Source: CAYRNC01 sp964425645 (GTDB lineage: Bacteria > Bacillota > Clostridia > Peptostreptococcales > Anaerovoracaceae). From it: a stretch of DNA of 11,761 bases. The position numbers and the translations under genes are program-made. The notes under the pieces were generated by a model. That model worked only from the letters and a program-made list of their open reading frames with translations, made no database searches and had not been told where the DNA came from. This document shows, piece after piece, positions 1-6,941 of the stretch; the stretch's first letter is position 1, and every line of letters starts with the position of its first letter. The stretch is from assembly GCA_964425645.1 (NCBI GenBank), contig CAYRNC010000055.1:1-11761 (forward strand), written 5' to 3'.

Positions 1-634
1 ACCCGCCTATTCCTTGCGGACCGAGCAAACCCTTATGACCCGTGAATGCCAAACAATCTATCTTCATATCATCCATATAGATGGGAAAAGCTCCGGCAGT
101 CTGGGCGCTGTCTACAATGAAGAATATATCATGCTCTTTGCATATTCTCCCGATCTCTGCAAGCGGCATCAGCGTGCCGCAAACATTGGAGGCATGAAGC
201 ATCAGCACCGCCTTGGTCTTTGACGAAACAGCCTTTGCAATGTCTTGCGGATTCAGTTCACCGTATTCATTACATGCTGCATAGCTTACCAAAACCCCGC
301 GCTCTTTCGCTTTTTCAAGGGGGCGGGCAGCCGCGTTGTGCTCCATGGACGTGGAGATCACATGATCCCCTTTTCGAAAGAGCCCCGCTATTATCATATT
401 GAGACTGCCGGTAACGCCCGAAGTAAAGATAACATTACTTTCTTTGTTAAAATGAAAGAAAGTACAAAGTTTTTCTCTCGCTTCAAAAACCTGCTTAGCC
501 AGACGATAGGAGCTTTCGTAGCCCCCCCTCCCGATATTGAACCCTCCGCTGTCAAGGAATTCCTTCATCGCATTTCCCACGCCGGGGGCCTTTGGAAAAG
601 AGGTGCTTCCGTTATCCATATATATTTTCTTCAT
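1..634 (-). CDS. PLP-dependent class V aminotransferase / cysteine desulfurase-like protein (3' end missing)
   Basis: The reading frame is open from an ATG at 632-634 to the left edge, so only the first 211 residues of a protein that is usually about 380 long are visible. It begins MKKIYMDNGSTSFPK, the usual opening of the NifS/IscS-like class V fold. PLP-site elements follow: SMEHN with H99 (ring stacking), VDSAQ with D175, and FTGHKGLLGPQG with K201, the expected Schiff-base lysine. The family removes sulfur or selenium from cysteine or selenocysteine. The active-site cysteine lies in the missing C-terminal part, so desulfurase activity cannot be confirmed. The protein resembles the stand-alone cysteine desulfurase family of Firmicutes (the EF_2568-like group) more than housekeeping IscS or SufS. 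An AAAGGGTGG-like ribosome binding site precedes the ATG. The gene starts 21 bases after the LTA synthase-like gene and is probably co-transcribed with it. Confidence 0.88.
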   Translation of the reverse strand, partial: MKKIYMDNGSTSFPKAPGVGNAMKEFLDSGGFNIGRGGYESSYRLAKQVFEAREKLCTFFHFNKESNVIFTSGVTGSLNMIIAGLFRKGDHVISTSMEHNAAARPLEKAKERGVLVSYAACNEYGELNPQDIAKAVSSKTKAVLMLHASNVCGTLMPLAEIGRICKEHDIFFIVDSAQTAGAFPIYMDDMKIDCLAFTGHKGLLGPQGIGG

Positions 635-655
635 GACCCACCCTTTCAACAATTC

Positions 656-2632
656 CTAATTTAATACCTTCTTGTAGTAATTCTTTTCAAGAATTTTAGC
701 CGAATATGAAAATTCTTTATTTACCACGGAAAGAACCCCTTTAGCATATCCCTCTTCTACGGTAATGCCGGCGTTTGGAACAAATACGTTCGTCTTCGCG
801 TTGTACCGTCCGAGATCGGTAATAAAGCTGCGATCATTAAATTCAACTAACCCCGGCGAATCAGAAAGAATATCCTTTCCCATCACCAGCCTGGAATCGT
901 AATTAAGTCCCAACAGATTAGCCAAAGTAGGCATAATATCCAGGCTGGAACAAACCTTATCCACCGAGATAGGCTCCTTCATGCTGCCGCACCATATGAT
1001 CAGCGTACTTTTGTATTTCTCAAAGCGCTTCTCAAGCGTATGCCCCGCTAATTCATCCATCTCGTCGTCGGTCAGACCGTAAGGGTAATGGTCCCCGGAA
1101 ATCACAATAACGGTATCCTCCAGCAAACCTGCTCTTGAAAGTTCCTCCTGCAAGTACTTTACGGCAAGATCAAACTCCGCATTACAAGCCAAATAAGCCT
1201 TCCCTGCCTCGGAATAACCCATGTGATCCACCTTGTCTTTATGCTTTGCTGCCATGTAGTTACCGTAAAATGTATAGTTCAAATGACCGCTCACAGTCAT
1301 ATAATAGTTATGAAAAGGAGCTGCATTCATATCCTTCGGCAGGGTAAGCTCCATCATCTCCAGATCAGATTCAGGCCAGGTTTCCTTCACGTTAAGGCCG
1401 TTTCCAAGCCCTTTATAATCGTACCCCATATTTGGATGGGACAGATTGCGTCCGTAATACTTATAATAGTGGTTGTGATATGCTTTGCAGGTATAGCCTA
1501 AAGGACTGAGCAGATTCCCGAAACAGTAGGGCATGTAATTCTTTGATGATTCCTTAAAGCTCCACACCCCTGATTTCGGAATCAGGCCGGTAAGCGTAAC
1601 ATATTCTCCGTCGCTTGTAGAAACGCTCCATACAGGGTTATAGAAATTGCTGAATACAAATCCCTCCCTTGCCATGCGGCAAAGAGTGGGGCTTGTTTCC
1701 TCATTCAATGCCAACGAAGAAAAAGCTTCACCCACTATCCATATCAAATTCTTGCCTGCAAACATCCCCGTATATTCGTTTTTCTTAGTAGGCGTAACAG
1801 AACTAAAATAGATATGCATATCTTTAATCGCTTCGTTTTTTTCTCCGGCTATTAAAGCATCAAAATCTATATCCGTGACATTATACCCATACTCGGGAGG
1901 CGCGGCCTCCTTAGAAGGATCATCGGGATCCGGTGAAGGCCCCGGATTGTGCACCGTAAGCCCGCCCAAGAGCAGGTTTTTAGCATCAAGCCTTAAAGTT
2001 GTGGTAACACCGAACAAATCGACGGATAAAGCAGGCACAAAGGATTTTCCGTATAAATATTTTACCGGCATTACTCCGCTGCTGTTTGCGTAAATCAAAA
2101 GCACAGCTAACAGATACGCACCAAACGATGAGCCCGCCAGACGAAACAGGTGCTTTTTATCCATCCTTTTTTCCGGCACATAGCCCCTTCCAAGAATTAA
2201 AAGAAGCACAAGAGGAAGAGCGGAAAGCAGTAAAGGAAAAGCGGATGCCTTTATCCCGCCCGCCGTGGCCTGCCAGTATTCGGTAATCGCATCTGCTCCT
2301 GCAAACAGGGAGTAAAGCGTTCCGAATGTATTAAAGATGGTAAAATATAGTATTTGCGCAGCACAAAACAGCCAAATGACAGCTATTAATATGGCGGAAA
2401 TCCATCGATTTATGCTTCGCCTCGCAATGCTTGAAAGAAAGGCACATCCCAGACCCAAAGATATTGAAAACAGCCCCGTGTATAAAAATGATGACAACGA
2501 GATTCTATCAAAGCATGCAATTTTTACTATCAGTTCAATATAGAAAATTGCCAGCGGAAAAAAGAGAAAGTATACAATTCTTTTCCCGGATGCGCTCTTT
2601 AAAATGTCATTCAGCATTTTTCTATCCGTCAT
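656..2632 (-). CDS. LTA synthase family membrane sulfatase-fold protein
   Basis: This is a 658-residue membrane enzyme of the LtaS / phosphoglycerol transferase group (sulfatase fold, PF00884). About five hydrophobic segments lie in the first 185 residues (near 20-39, 48-69, 77-99, 132-149 and 165-183). A Pro/Asp/Glu-rich linker near 229-247 leads to the extracellular catalytic domain. That domain carries the expected metal and nucleophile set: E302 in IVGEAFSS, T339 in STSDGE, H450 in SGHLNYTF, and D514-H515 in SGDHYPYG. LtaS enzymes move glycerol-phosphate from phosphatidylglycerol onto a growing lipoteichoic acid chain outside the membrane. Some relatives are primases or modify other glycans, so the exact product is not certain. 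The frame stays open upstream to a TTG at 2701. The ATG at 2632 is preferred because AAAAGG lies about 9 bases before it; the ATG at 2641 touches that motif. The cysteine desulfurase-like gene follows closely. Confidence 0.88.
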   Translation of the reverse strand: MTDRKMLNDILKSASGKRIVYFLFFPLAIFYIELIVKIACFDRISLSSFLYTGLFSISLGLGCAFLSSIARRSINRWISAILIAVIWLFCAAQILYFTIFNTFGTLYSLFAGADAITEYWQATAGGIKASAFPLLLSALPLVLLLILGRGYVPEKRMDKKHLFRLAGSSFGAYLLAVLLIYANSSGVMPVKYLYGKSFVPALSVDLFGVTTTLRLDAKNLLLGGLTVHNPGPSPDPDDPSKEAAPPEYGYNVTDIDFDALIAGEKNEAIKDMHIYFSSVTPTKKNEYTGMFAGKNLIWIVGEAFSSLALNEETSPTLCRMAREGFVFSNFYNPVWSVSTSDGEYVTLTGLIPKSGVWSFKESSKNYMPYCFGNLLSPLGYTCKAYHNHYYKYYGRNLSHPNMGYDYKGLGNGLNVKETWPESDLEMMELTLPKDMNAAPFHNYYMTVSGHLNYTFYGNYMAAKHKDKVDHMGYSEAGKAYLACNAEFDLAVKYLQEELSRAGLLEDTVIVISGDHYPYGLTDDEMDELAGHTLEKRFEKYKSTLIIWCGSMKEPISVDKVCSSLDIMPTLANLLGLNYDSRLVMGKDILSDSPGLVEFNDRSFITDLGRYNAKTNVFVPNAGITVEEGYAKGVLSVVNKEFSYSAKILEKNYYKKVLN

Positions 2633-2699
2633 TTTCGTCATCCTTTTACAAAATACATCAATTAATGTTATCAGACTTAAACCTGATTCGCAAGGCAAC

Positions 2700-2728
2700 A
2701 ATATATGTAAGCATCAATTCGGTGACAG
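2700..2728 (-). promoter_or_regulatory. candidate sigma-A promoter for the LTA synthase-like gene
   Basis: Read on the minus strand, CTGTCA (2723-2728) and TATATT (2700-2705) are separated by 17 bases. They match the -35 consensus at 4 of 6 positions and the -10 at 5 of 6. Transcription would start near 2694, giving a leader of about 62 bases. A separate promoter is expected here because a terminator lies just upstream at 2805-2840. The region is AT-rich, so chance matches are possible. Confidence 0.35.
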
Positions 2729-2804
2729 CTATGCTCCGTATAACATATTTTTACCGATCCCTTTCCATTCAATTATTTTATCTGTTCTAAGCGACGTAAC
2801 ATGC

Positions 2805-2840
2805 AAAAAATTATCGGCGGGGTACGGTTGTTCCCGCCGA
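2805..2840 (-). terminator. Rho-independent terminator downstream of coaX
   Basis: On the minus strand TCGGCGGG and CCCGCCGA form a perfect 8-bp GC-rich stem (arms at 2833-2840 and 2814-2821) with an 11-base loop. It is followed by TAA and a run of six T (2805-2810). It sits about 68 bases past the coaX stop codon and before the next gene on the same strand, so it most likely ends the coaX transcript and separates it from the LTA synthase-like gene. Confidence 0.85.
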
Positions 2841-2908
2841 CAGATTCCGCAATTTGCAGAAGTACATATACTTCTTTATGAAATTTATGAAAAAAAATCG
2901 GTTAACTT

Positions 2909-3679
2909 TTATTTCCTGTGGTTTTTTTCATATAATATTCTAAGCCCGTGAAATGTAAGGTTTTTATTTAATATGACTTTTTTTCTGCAGTAAGGGATAA
3001 CCTCACCGATCAGGCCACCTGTAGCCACCGCAGTGCATGGCGCTCCAAGATGATCCTCAACCCTTTCTATGATACCGTCTATCATTGCAGCGTTCCCGTA
3101 TATTGCACCGGATTTCATACAGTTTATCGTGTTTGTGCCAATAAGCTGTTCAGGCCTGTCCAAACTGATGCGGGGAAGCTGCGAAGTCCTTGCCGACAAA
3201 GCGTCAACGGACAGGCGCAGACCGGGAATGATCATCCCTCCGATATAGTTACCTGCTTCATCGATAACGGAAAATGTCGTAGCCGTTCCCATGTCAAAGA
3301 TCAGTATAGGTTTCTCGTACTTTTCAATTGCCGCCACCGCATTGACAATCAGGTCGCTGCCCAGTTGAGAAGGATTGTCAATGGCTATTGGAAGCCCTAT
3401 ATCCAGGTCCACACTTACAACAAGGGGGCAAATACCCGTAAGCCTTTCCACCGCCAATCGTAAAACCATTTTAAGTTCGGGAACCACCGAGGAAAGAATG
3501 GCACCTTGAATATCTTCGGCATCTACTTTATTGAATTTGAACATATCCATAAACATAAGCACGTATTCGTCTTCGGTTTTTGCCCGATCGGTGCTGTATC
3601 TGGCAGTAAAGATAATATCATCGCCTTTCATGCAACCCACCACAATATTCGTGTTTCCTACATCAATTACAAGGATCAT
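2909..3679 (-). CDS. coaX: type III pantothenate kinase
   Basis: This 256-residue cytoplasmic kinase phosphorylates pantothenate at the first step of coenzyme A synthesis. Family hallmarks are in order: the phosphate-binding opening ILVIDVGNTN with D6, the SSVVP motif at 63-67, GSDLIVNA at 107-114 with the catalytic Asp at 109, FDMGTATT at 129-136, and a glycine-rich GGMIIPG loop at 147-153. Length matches the usual 255-260 for type III enzymes, which have the ASKHA fold and resist feedback by CoA. The frame extends upstream to a TTG at 3706. I chose the ATG at 3679 because it gives the standard N-terminus and has CGGAG 6 bases upstream; the ATG at 3685 would leave no spacing. The gene is divergent from coaBC, whose product acts later in the same pathway, and it is followed by its own terminator. 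Confidence 0.96.
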   Translation of the reverse strand: MILVIDVGNTNIVVGCMKGDDIIFTARYSTDRAKTEDEYVLMFMDMFKFNKVDAEDIQGAILSSVVPELKMVLRLAVERLTGICPLVVSVDLDIGLPIAIDNPSQLGSDLIVNAVAAIEKYEKPILIFDMGTATTFSVIDEAGNYIGGMIIPGLRLSVDALSARTSQLPRISLDRPEQLIGTNTINCMKSGAIYGNAAMIDGIIERVEDHLGAPCTAVATGGLIGEVIPYCRKKVILNKNLTFHGLRILYEKNHRK

Positions 3680-3721
3680 CTGCATCTCCGTTCTAACTTG
3701 CCGCAATACAATATTTTTACC

Positions 3722-3727
3722 ATTATA
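3722..3727 (-). promoter_or_regulatory. -10 element of the probable coaX promoter
   Basis: The minus strand reads TATAAT here, a perfect -10 hexamer, about 43 bases before the chosen coaX start. No good -35 hexamer lies 16-18 bases further upstream: the sequence at 17 bases is TAATTT, and TTGTAA lies at 20. The call therefore rests on the -10 and on position. Transcription would start near 3715. Confidence 0.5.
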
Positions 3728-3811
3728 GTAACTTTAGAGCGCAAAAATTACAAGACTTTTCTGATGCGCCTTTATCAAACCTTTGTTTCTCCGGAAAAAA
3801 TACATGTGAAA

Positions 3812-3840
3812 TTGCATATATTTATTACTTTTGCTATACT
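3812..3840 (+). promoter_or_regulatory. sigma-A promoter for coaBC with extended -10
   Basis: TTGCAT (3812-3817) and TATACT (3835-3840) are separated by exactly 17 bases, and a TGC triplet directly before the -10 makes it an extended -10. This is the best-looking promoter in the window. Transcription would start near 3847, giving a leader of about 33 bases before the coaBC start. Confidence 0.75.
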
Positions 3841-3864
3841 GATCACATATCGTTTACGCCCATG

Positions 3865-3871
3865 AAAGGGG
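3865..3871 (+). promoter_or_regulatory. ribosome binding site that fixes the coaBC start
   Basis: AAAGGGG lies 8 bases before the ATG at 3880. An in-frame ATG at 3862 lies upstream of this motif and has no binding site of its own, so the later start is favoured. Confidence 0.7.
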
Positions 3872-3879
3872 ATGTCAGT

Positions 3880-5091
3880 ATGCTACGGGGAAAAACCTTG
3901 CTGCTTGGGGTAACAGGCAGCATCGCCGCCTATAAAGCAGCCGCATTAGCCTCATCTTTGGTGAAGCATAATTTGAATGTGCATGTGCTCATGACAAAAA
4001 ATGCGACTGAATTCGTTACACCCATGACCTTTGAAACCCTTACCGGGAACAGAGCCCCTTATGATTCATTCAACAGGGACTTTTACTTCGATGTTGAACA
4101 CATTGAACTGGCTAAAAAAGCCGACTTAGTGATGATAGCCCCCGCCACAGCCAACATCATTGCAAAGCTGGCGGCAGGAATAGCGGACGACATTCTTTCC
4201 ACGACAGCCCTGGCCTGCACATGCAAAAAAATGTTGGCACCCGCCATGAATGTAAACATGTATGAAAATCCGCTCACTCAGGAAAACATGAGAAAATTAA
4301 GAAGCTTTGGCTGGAAGGTTATCGCTCCGGGGGAAGGAAGACTCGCCTGTGGAGATAAAGGCGTCGGCAAGCTTGCAGAGCCTGAAATACTTCTTTCCTA
4401 TGTCATCAATGAGCTTGCCTTTGAAAAGGATATGAAAGGGTTGAAGGTATTGGTTACGGCAGGTCCCACCCAAGAGGCTTTGGATCCCGTTCGCTATATC
4501 AGCAACCATTCCACGGGGAAGATGGGCTACGCCCTCGCAGAGGCGGCGGCAAGACGAGGTGCCGATGTAACCCTGGTAAGCGGCAAAACCGCCTTGGATC
4601 CCCCTTTGTTTGTGTCTACGCAAAATGTAGTATCGGCCCAGGATATGTTTGATGCGGTGACGGCGGTAAGCGACAGCCAGGATATAATAATAAAGGCAGC
4701 TGCTGTGGCGGATTACCGTCCCGTAAAACAGGAAAACTGTAAGATTAAAAAGGAGGATAAGGGCCCGATGGAGATACCTCTTATGAGGACTCCCGACATT
4801 CTGCAATATCTGGGCGACCGCCGAAAGAAAAATCAATTTCTTTGCGGATTTTCCATGGAGACACAGGATCTCATAGAAAATTCACGGCGTAAATTATTCA
4901 AAAAACACCTCGACATGATAGCCGCCAACAACTTAAAAGATGAAGGAGCCGGCTTTTCTGCAGATACCAACCTGTTGACCCTTATTACCAAACAGGACGT
5001 TTTACCCATGCCCCTTCTTACAAAACAGGAAGCATCTCATAGAATACTGGACCTGATTATGGAAATACGTGCATCTCTCCGCGAAGGTTAG
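3880..5091 (+). CDS. coaBC: bifunctional phosphopantothenoylcysteine decarboxylase / phosphopantothenate-cysteine ligase
   Basis: This 403-residue fusion carries out two successive steps of coenzyme A synthesis. The CoaB domain joins 4'-phosphopantothenate to cysteine using CTP, and the FMN-dependent CoaC domain decarboxylates the product to 4'-phosphopantetheine. CoaC (about 1-180) shows the flavin-binding GVTGSIAAYKAA, H74 in VEHIEL (catalytic), PAMNVNMYENP with N124, and the substrate-clamp cysteine C157 in GEGRLACGDKG. CoaB (about 187-403) shows LVTAGPTQE, N209 in YISNHSTGKMGYA, KAAAVADYRP at 272-281, K288 in CKIKKED, and a DMIAANNL segment near 345-352. These numbers fall one residue below the E. 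coli enzyme, as I recall it, so all key residues are kept. The start at 3880 is chosen by its ribosome binding site. The 3' end overlaps the convergent asparaginase gene by 35 bases. Confidence 0.97.
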   Translation: MLRGKTLLLGVTGSIAAYKAAALASSLVKHNLNVHVLMTKNATEFVTPMTFETLTGNRAPYDSFNRDFYFDVEHIELAKKADLVMIAPATANIIAKLAAGIADDILSTTALACTCKKMLAPAMNVNMYENPLTQENMRKLRSFGWKVIAPGEGRLACGDKGVGKLAEPEILLSYVINELAFEKDMKGLKVLVTAGPTQEALDPVRYISNHSTGKMGYALAEAAARRGADVTLVSGKTALDPPLFVSTQNVVSAQDMFDAVTAVSDSQDIIIKAAAVADYRPVKQENCKIKKEDKGPMEIPLMRTPDILQYLGDRRKKNQFLCGFSMETQDLIENSRRKLFKKHLDMIAANNLKDEGAGFSADTNLLTLITKQDVLPMPLLTKQEASHRILDLIMEIRASLREG

Positions 5092-6070
5092 TCTCCATCA
5101 GGGTCTTGATACGGTCCATACCGTAACCTTTGCTCAACAGATAATAAAGCTTTGTTACCGCAGCCTCTACGGTCATATCATAACCGCTTACTGCACCTGC
5201 CTTAATGAGCCCGTGACTTGCTTCATATTCCCCTAATATTGCAGATCCCCTCTGGCATTGTGTGCAAACCACGATAAGGGTATCATTTTTTCTTGCCATT
5301 TCAAGAATCTCCATTAGAGCGCCTTTGTCCTCCGGTATATTCCCCGCCCCAAAGGCCTCAATAACAATGCCTTTTAAATCTTTAGTCATTAGATTTCCAA
5401 AGATATCAAACTGTATTCCCGGAAATATCTTCAACACCGCAATTCTGTGCTCTTTGAATTGTGACAGTTTAATCCCCTGCCCGCTTTCCCGAATATTCTT
5501 ATGATCCGCAACAATGCGGACTCCGGCCTCTGCCAGATGGGGATAATCAGGAGAATCGAAAGCTATGAGTTCATCAGAGCTCACCTTGGTAGCGCGGTTC
5601 CCCCGCAAAAGTCTGTTTCCAAAATAAAGTGAGACTTCGGGGATTTTGTAATTTGCCGCGATAAGAAGACCGGTGATAAAATTATCCCTTGCATCGTTTC
5701 TTATCTCGCACATGGGTATCTGAGAACCGGTCAGTACAACCGGTTTCGATATTTCCTCAAACATAAAAGAAAGCGCCGATGCCGTATAGGCCATCGTATC
5801 GGTTCCATGAAGAATCAAGAATCCTTCATATCTGTCATAATTTATTTCGATATCCCCGGCGAGTTTTATCCAATCCTTTACGGAGATGTTGGATGAATCA
5901 AGAAGCGGATCGTATTCGATCAGATCAAAAGCAGGCACCTCAGGTGAATTCAATTCAGGAATATTTGCAAGTACGGTTCTGAAAAACCCTTTCAACGGTG
6001 CATATCCGTGATCGGTTCTCGCCATACCGATGGTTCCGCCTGTATGGATAACACAAACCTTCTTTTGCAT
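5057..6070 (-). CDS. ansA: type I (cytoplasmic) L-asparaginase
   Basis: The 337-residue product hydrolyses asparagine to aspartate and ammonia. It follows the E. coli AnsA pattern closely: an MQKK opening, the nucleophile T13 in HTGGTIGM, the second active-site motif HGTDTMAYTASALSFM with T90-D91, TGSQIP at 114-119, and K162 in RGNRATK. No signal peptide is present, which fits the cytoplasmic type I class. The open frame continues upstream to an ATG at 6115, but that stretch is encoded by a palindrome. The ATG at 6070 aligns with the family start and has AGAGGG (6076-6081) in position. It is the last gene of the transporter/hydrolase operon, 51 bases after the creatininase-family gene. A related amidase role (for example on an isoasparagine or beta-amide) cannot be excluded from sequence alone. 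Confidence 0.93.
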   Translation of the reverse strand: MQKKVCVIHTGGTIGMARTDHGYAPLKGFFRTVLANIPELNSPEVPAFDLIEYDPLLDSSNISVKDWIKLAGDIEINYDRYEGFLILHGTDTMAYTASALSFMFEEISKPVVLTGSQIPMCEIRNDARDNFITGLLIAANYKIPEVSLYFGNRLLRGNRATKVSSDELIAFDSPDYPHLAEAGVRIVADHKNIRESGQGIKLSQFKEHRIAVLKIFPGIQFDIFGNLMTKDLKGIVIEAFGAGNIPEDKGALMEILEMARKNDTLIVVCTQCQRGSAILGEYEASHGLIKAGAVSGYDMTVEAAVTKLYYLLSKGYGMDRIKTLMETNLRGEMHVFP

Positions 6071-6090
6071 GTTTACCCTCTTAACAGTCG

Positions 6091-6116
6091 AATGGGGGAC
6101 GTTTCTGTCCCCCATT
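6091..6116. repeat. perfect 10-bp palindrome between the two hydrolase genes
   Basis: AATGGGGGAC (6091-6100) and GTCCCCCATT (6107-6116) are perfect inverted arms around the 6-base loop GTTTCT. The element starts 5 bases past the creatininase-family stop codon and ends about 10 bases before the asparaginase ribosome binding site. On the minus (coding) strand no T-run follows, so it is not an ordinary terminator for the operon. On the plus strand only CCGTTTTAA follows. It may stabilise or process the mRNA, or be a copy of a dispersed small palindromic repeat. Confidence 0.8.
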
Positions 6117-6121
6117 CCGTT

Positions 6122-6898
6122 TTAATCGCTTAGCTTGACCTTTGCTCTGGAAGAGCTGTAATCCCAACCGCAGGCATCCAGCTTTTTAACCGCATCCGCA
6201 ACGCAGTCAACCAGTGCTTTCGTCATTTTCTCGCCCTTTTCAGCTGTCCCTTTGGTTGCATCCCCCGTTAGAGCCGCATCCGTTATTTCGGCGAAGTCCC
6301 ATTTTACCTCCACCTTATCAGGAAGCCTATCCGGAACAACACAATCCGCCAGTTCTTTTTCACACCATTCAGGGAAAAGATGATATGCAATAGAAGACTC
6401 CCCTTCTCCGGCATGGCCAAGTCCGTTCAAAACTTCAAAAGTATTTGAAGGGAGAAGCTTTCCTGCAGTAACCCACCACTCGGTAAGGGCTGCTATCCTT
6501 GCATCAGGGTATTTCTCCTTTATCTTTCTTGAGGCAATCTCTAAAGGAGCGATATTGCCGTCGTGACCGTTCATCAGAAAAATCTTATTTATGCCGTTTC
6601 TTAACACCGATTCCATTATGTCGTAAATCACCTGTGTCACCGTATCATAGGAAAGTGTGATCGTTAACGGAAAGGTATCATAATGACCGCTGTAGCCTAC
6701 TGTCACAGGAGGCAGCACAAGCATCCCTTTTACCCTGTCAGCCACCATGCAGGACAGTTTATAGGAAACTATCGTGTCGGTGCCCTCTGCCAAATGAAGG
6801 CCATGAGCTTCACAGGAGCCAAGAGCAAGAATCACCTTGTCGTAATTACCCTTTTGCACCTGATTGGCTGTCAGTTTAAGCAGTTCGTTGTTTGCCAT
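6122..6898 (-). CDS. creatininase-family metal-dependent amidohydrolase
   Basis: This is a 258-residue member of the creatininase / creatinine amidohydrolase family (PF02633), a set of binuclear metal enzymes that open or cleave small amides. Visible metal-site residues are E30 and H32 in LGSCEAHGLHL, D41 in EGTDTI, H112 in NGHDGN, and a downstream Glu in HAGEGESS (165 or 167). The Pseudomonas creatininase has NGHYEN, whose Glu binds the second metal. Here that position is Gly (114), as in several non-creatininase members such as MftE-like proteins, so creatinine should not be assumed as substrate. The protein has no signal peptide and should be cytoplasmic. AAAGGAG lies 8 bases before the ATG. 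It sits between the binding-protein gene livK (43 bases upstream) and the asparaginase gene, which points to a role in processing the imported compound. Confidence 0.88.
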   Translation of the reverse strand: MANNELLKLTANQVQKGNYDKVILALGSCEAHGLHLAEGTDTIVSYKLSCMVADRVKGMLVLPPVTVGYSGHYDTFPLTITLSYDTVTQVIYDIMESVLRNGINKIFLMNGHDGNIAPLEIASRKIKEKYPDARIAALTEWWVTAGKLLPSNTFEVLNGLGHAGEGESSIAYHLFPEWCEKELADCVVPDRLPDKVEVKWDFAEITDAALTGDATKGTAEKGEKMTKALVDCVADAVKKLDACGWDYSSSRAKVKLSD

Positions 6899-6941
6899 TT
6901 GCTTTTCTCCTTTCTTGCGTGTTGAATCGGAAAAGCGTACG

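Noticed and set aside
14..664. Three plus-strand open frames near the left edge
   Set aside because: They are antisense to the class V aminotransferase-like frame, which has an ordered set of PLP motifs, and they overlap each other in different frames.
3717..3731. Short inverted repeat TTAC-N7-GTAA around the coaX -10 element as an operator
   Set aside because: Arms of 4 bases in AT-rich DNA are expected by chance; no second copy near the coaBC promoter was seen.
4297..4836. 179-codon open frame on the minus strand inside coaBC
   Set aside because: It lies fully antisense to a well-supported coaBC, its translation has no recognisable domain, and it has no promoter or ribosome binding site context.
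6071..6115. 15-codon N-terminal extension of the asparaginase from the ATG at 6115
   Set aside because: The extension is encoded by the palindrome, does not match the family N-terminus, and the ATG at 6070 has a proper ribosome binding site.
6091..6121. The GGGGGAC hairpin as an intrinsic terminator of the operon
   Set aside because: No T-run follows on the coding strand, and the asparaginase gene lies directly downstream on the same strand. On the other strand only four T follow, and no gene ends nearby.
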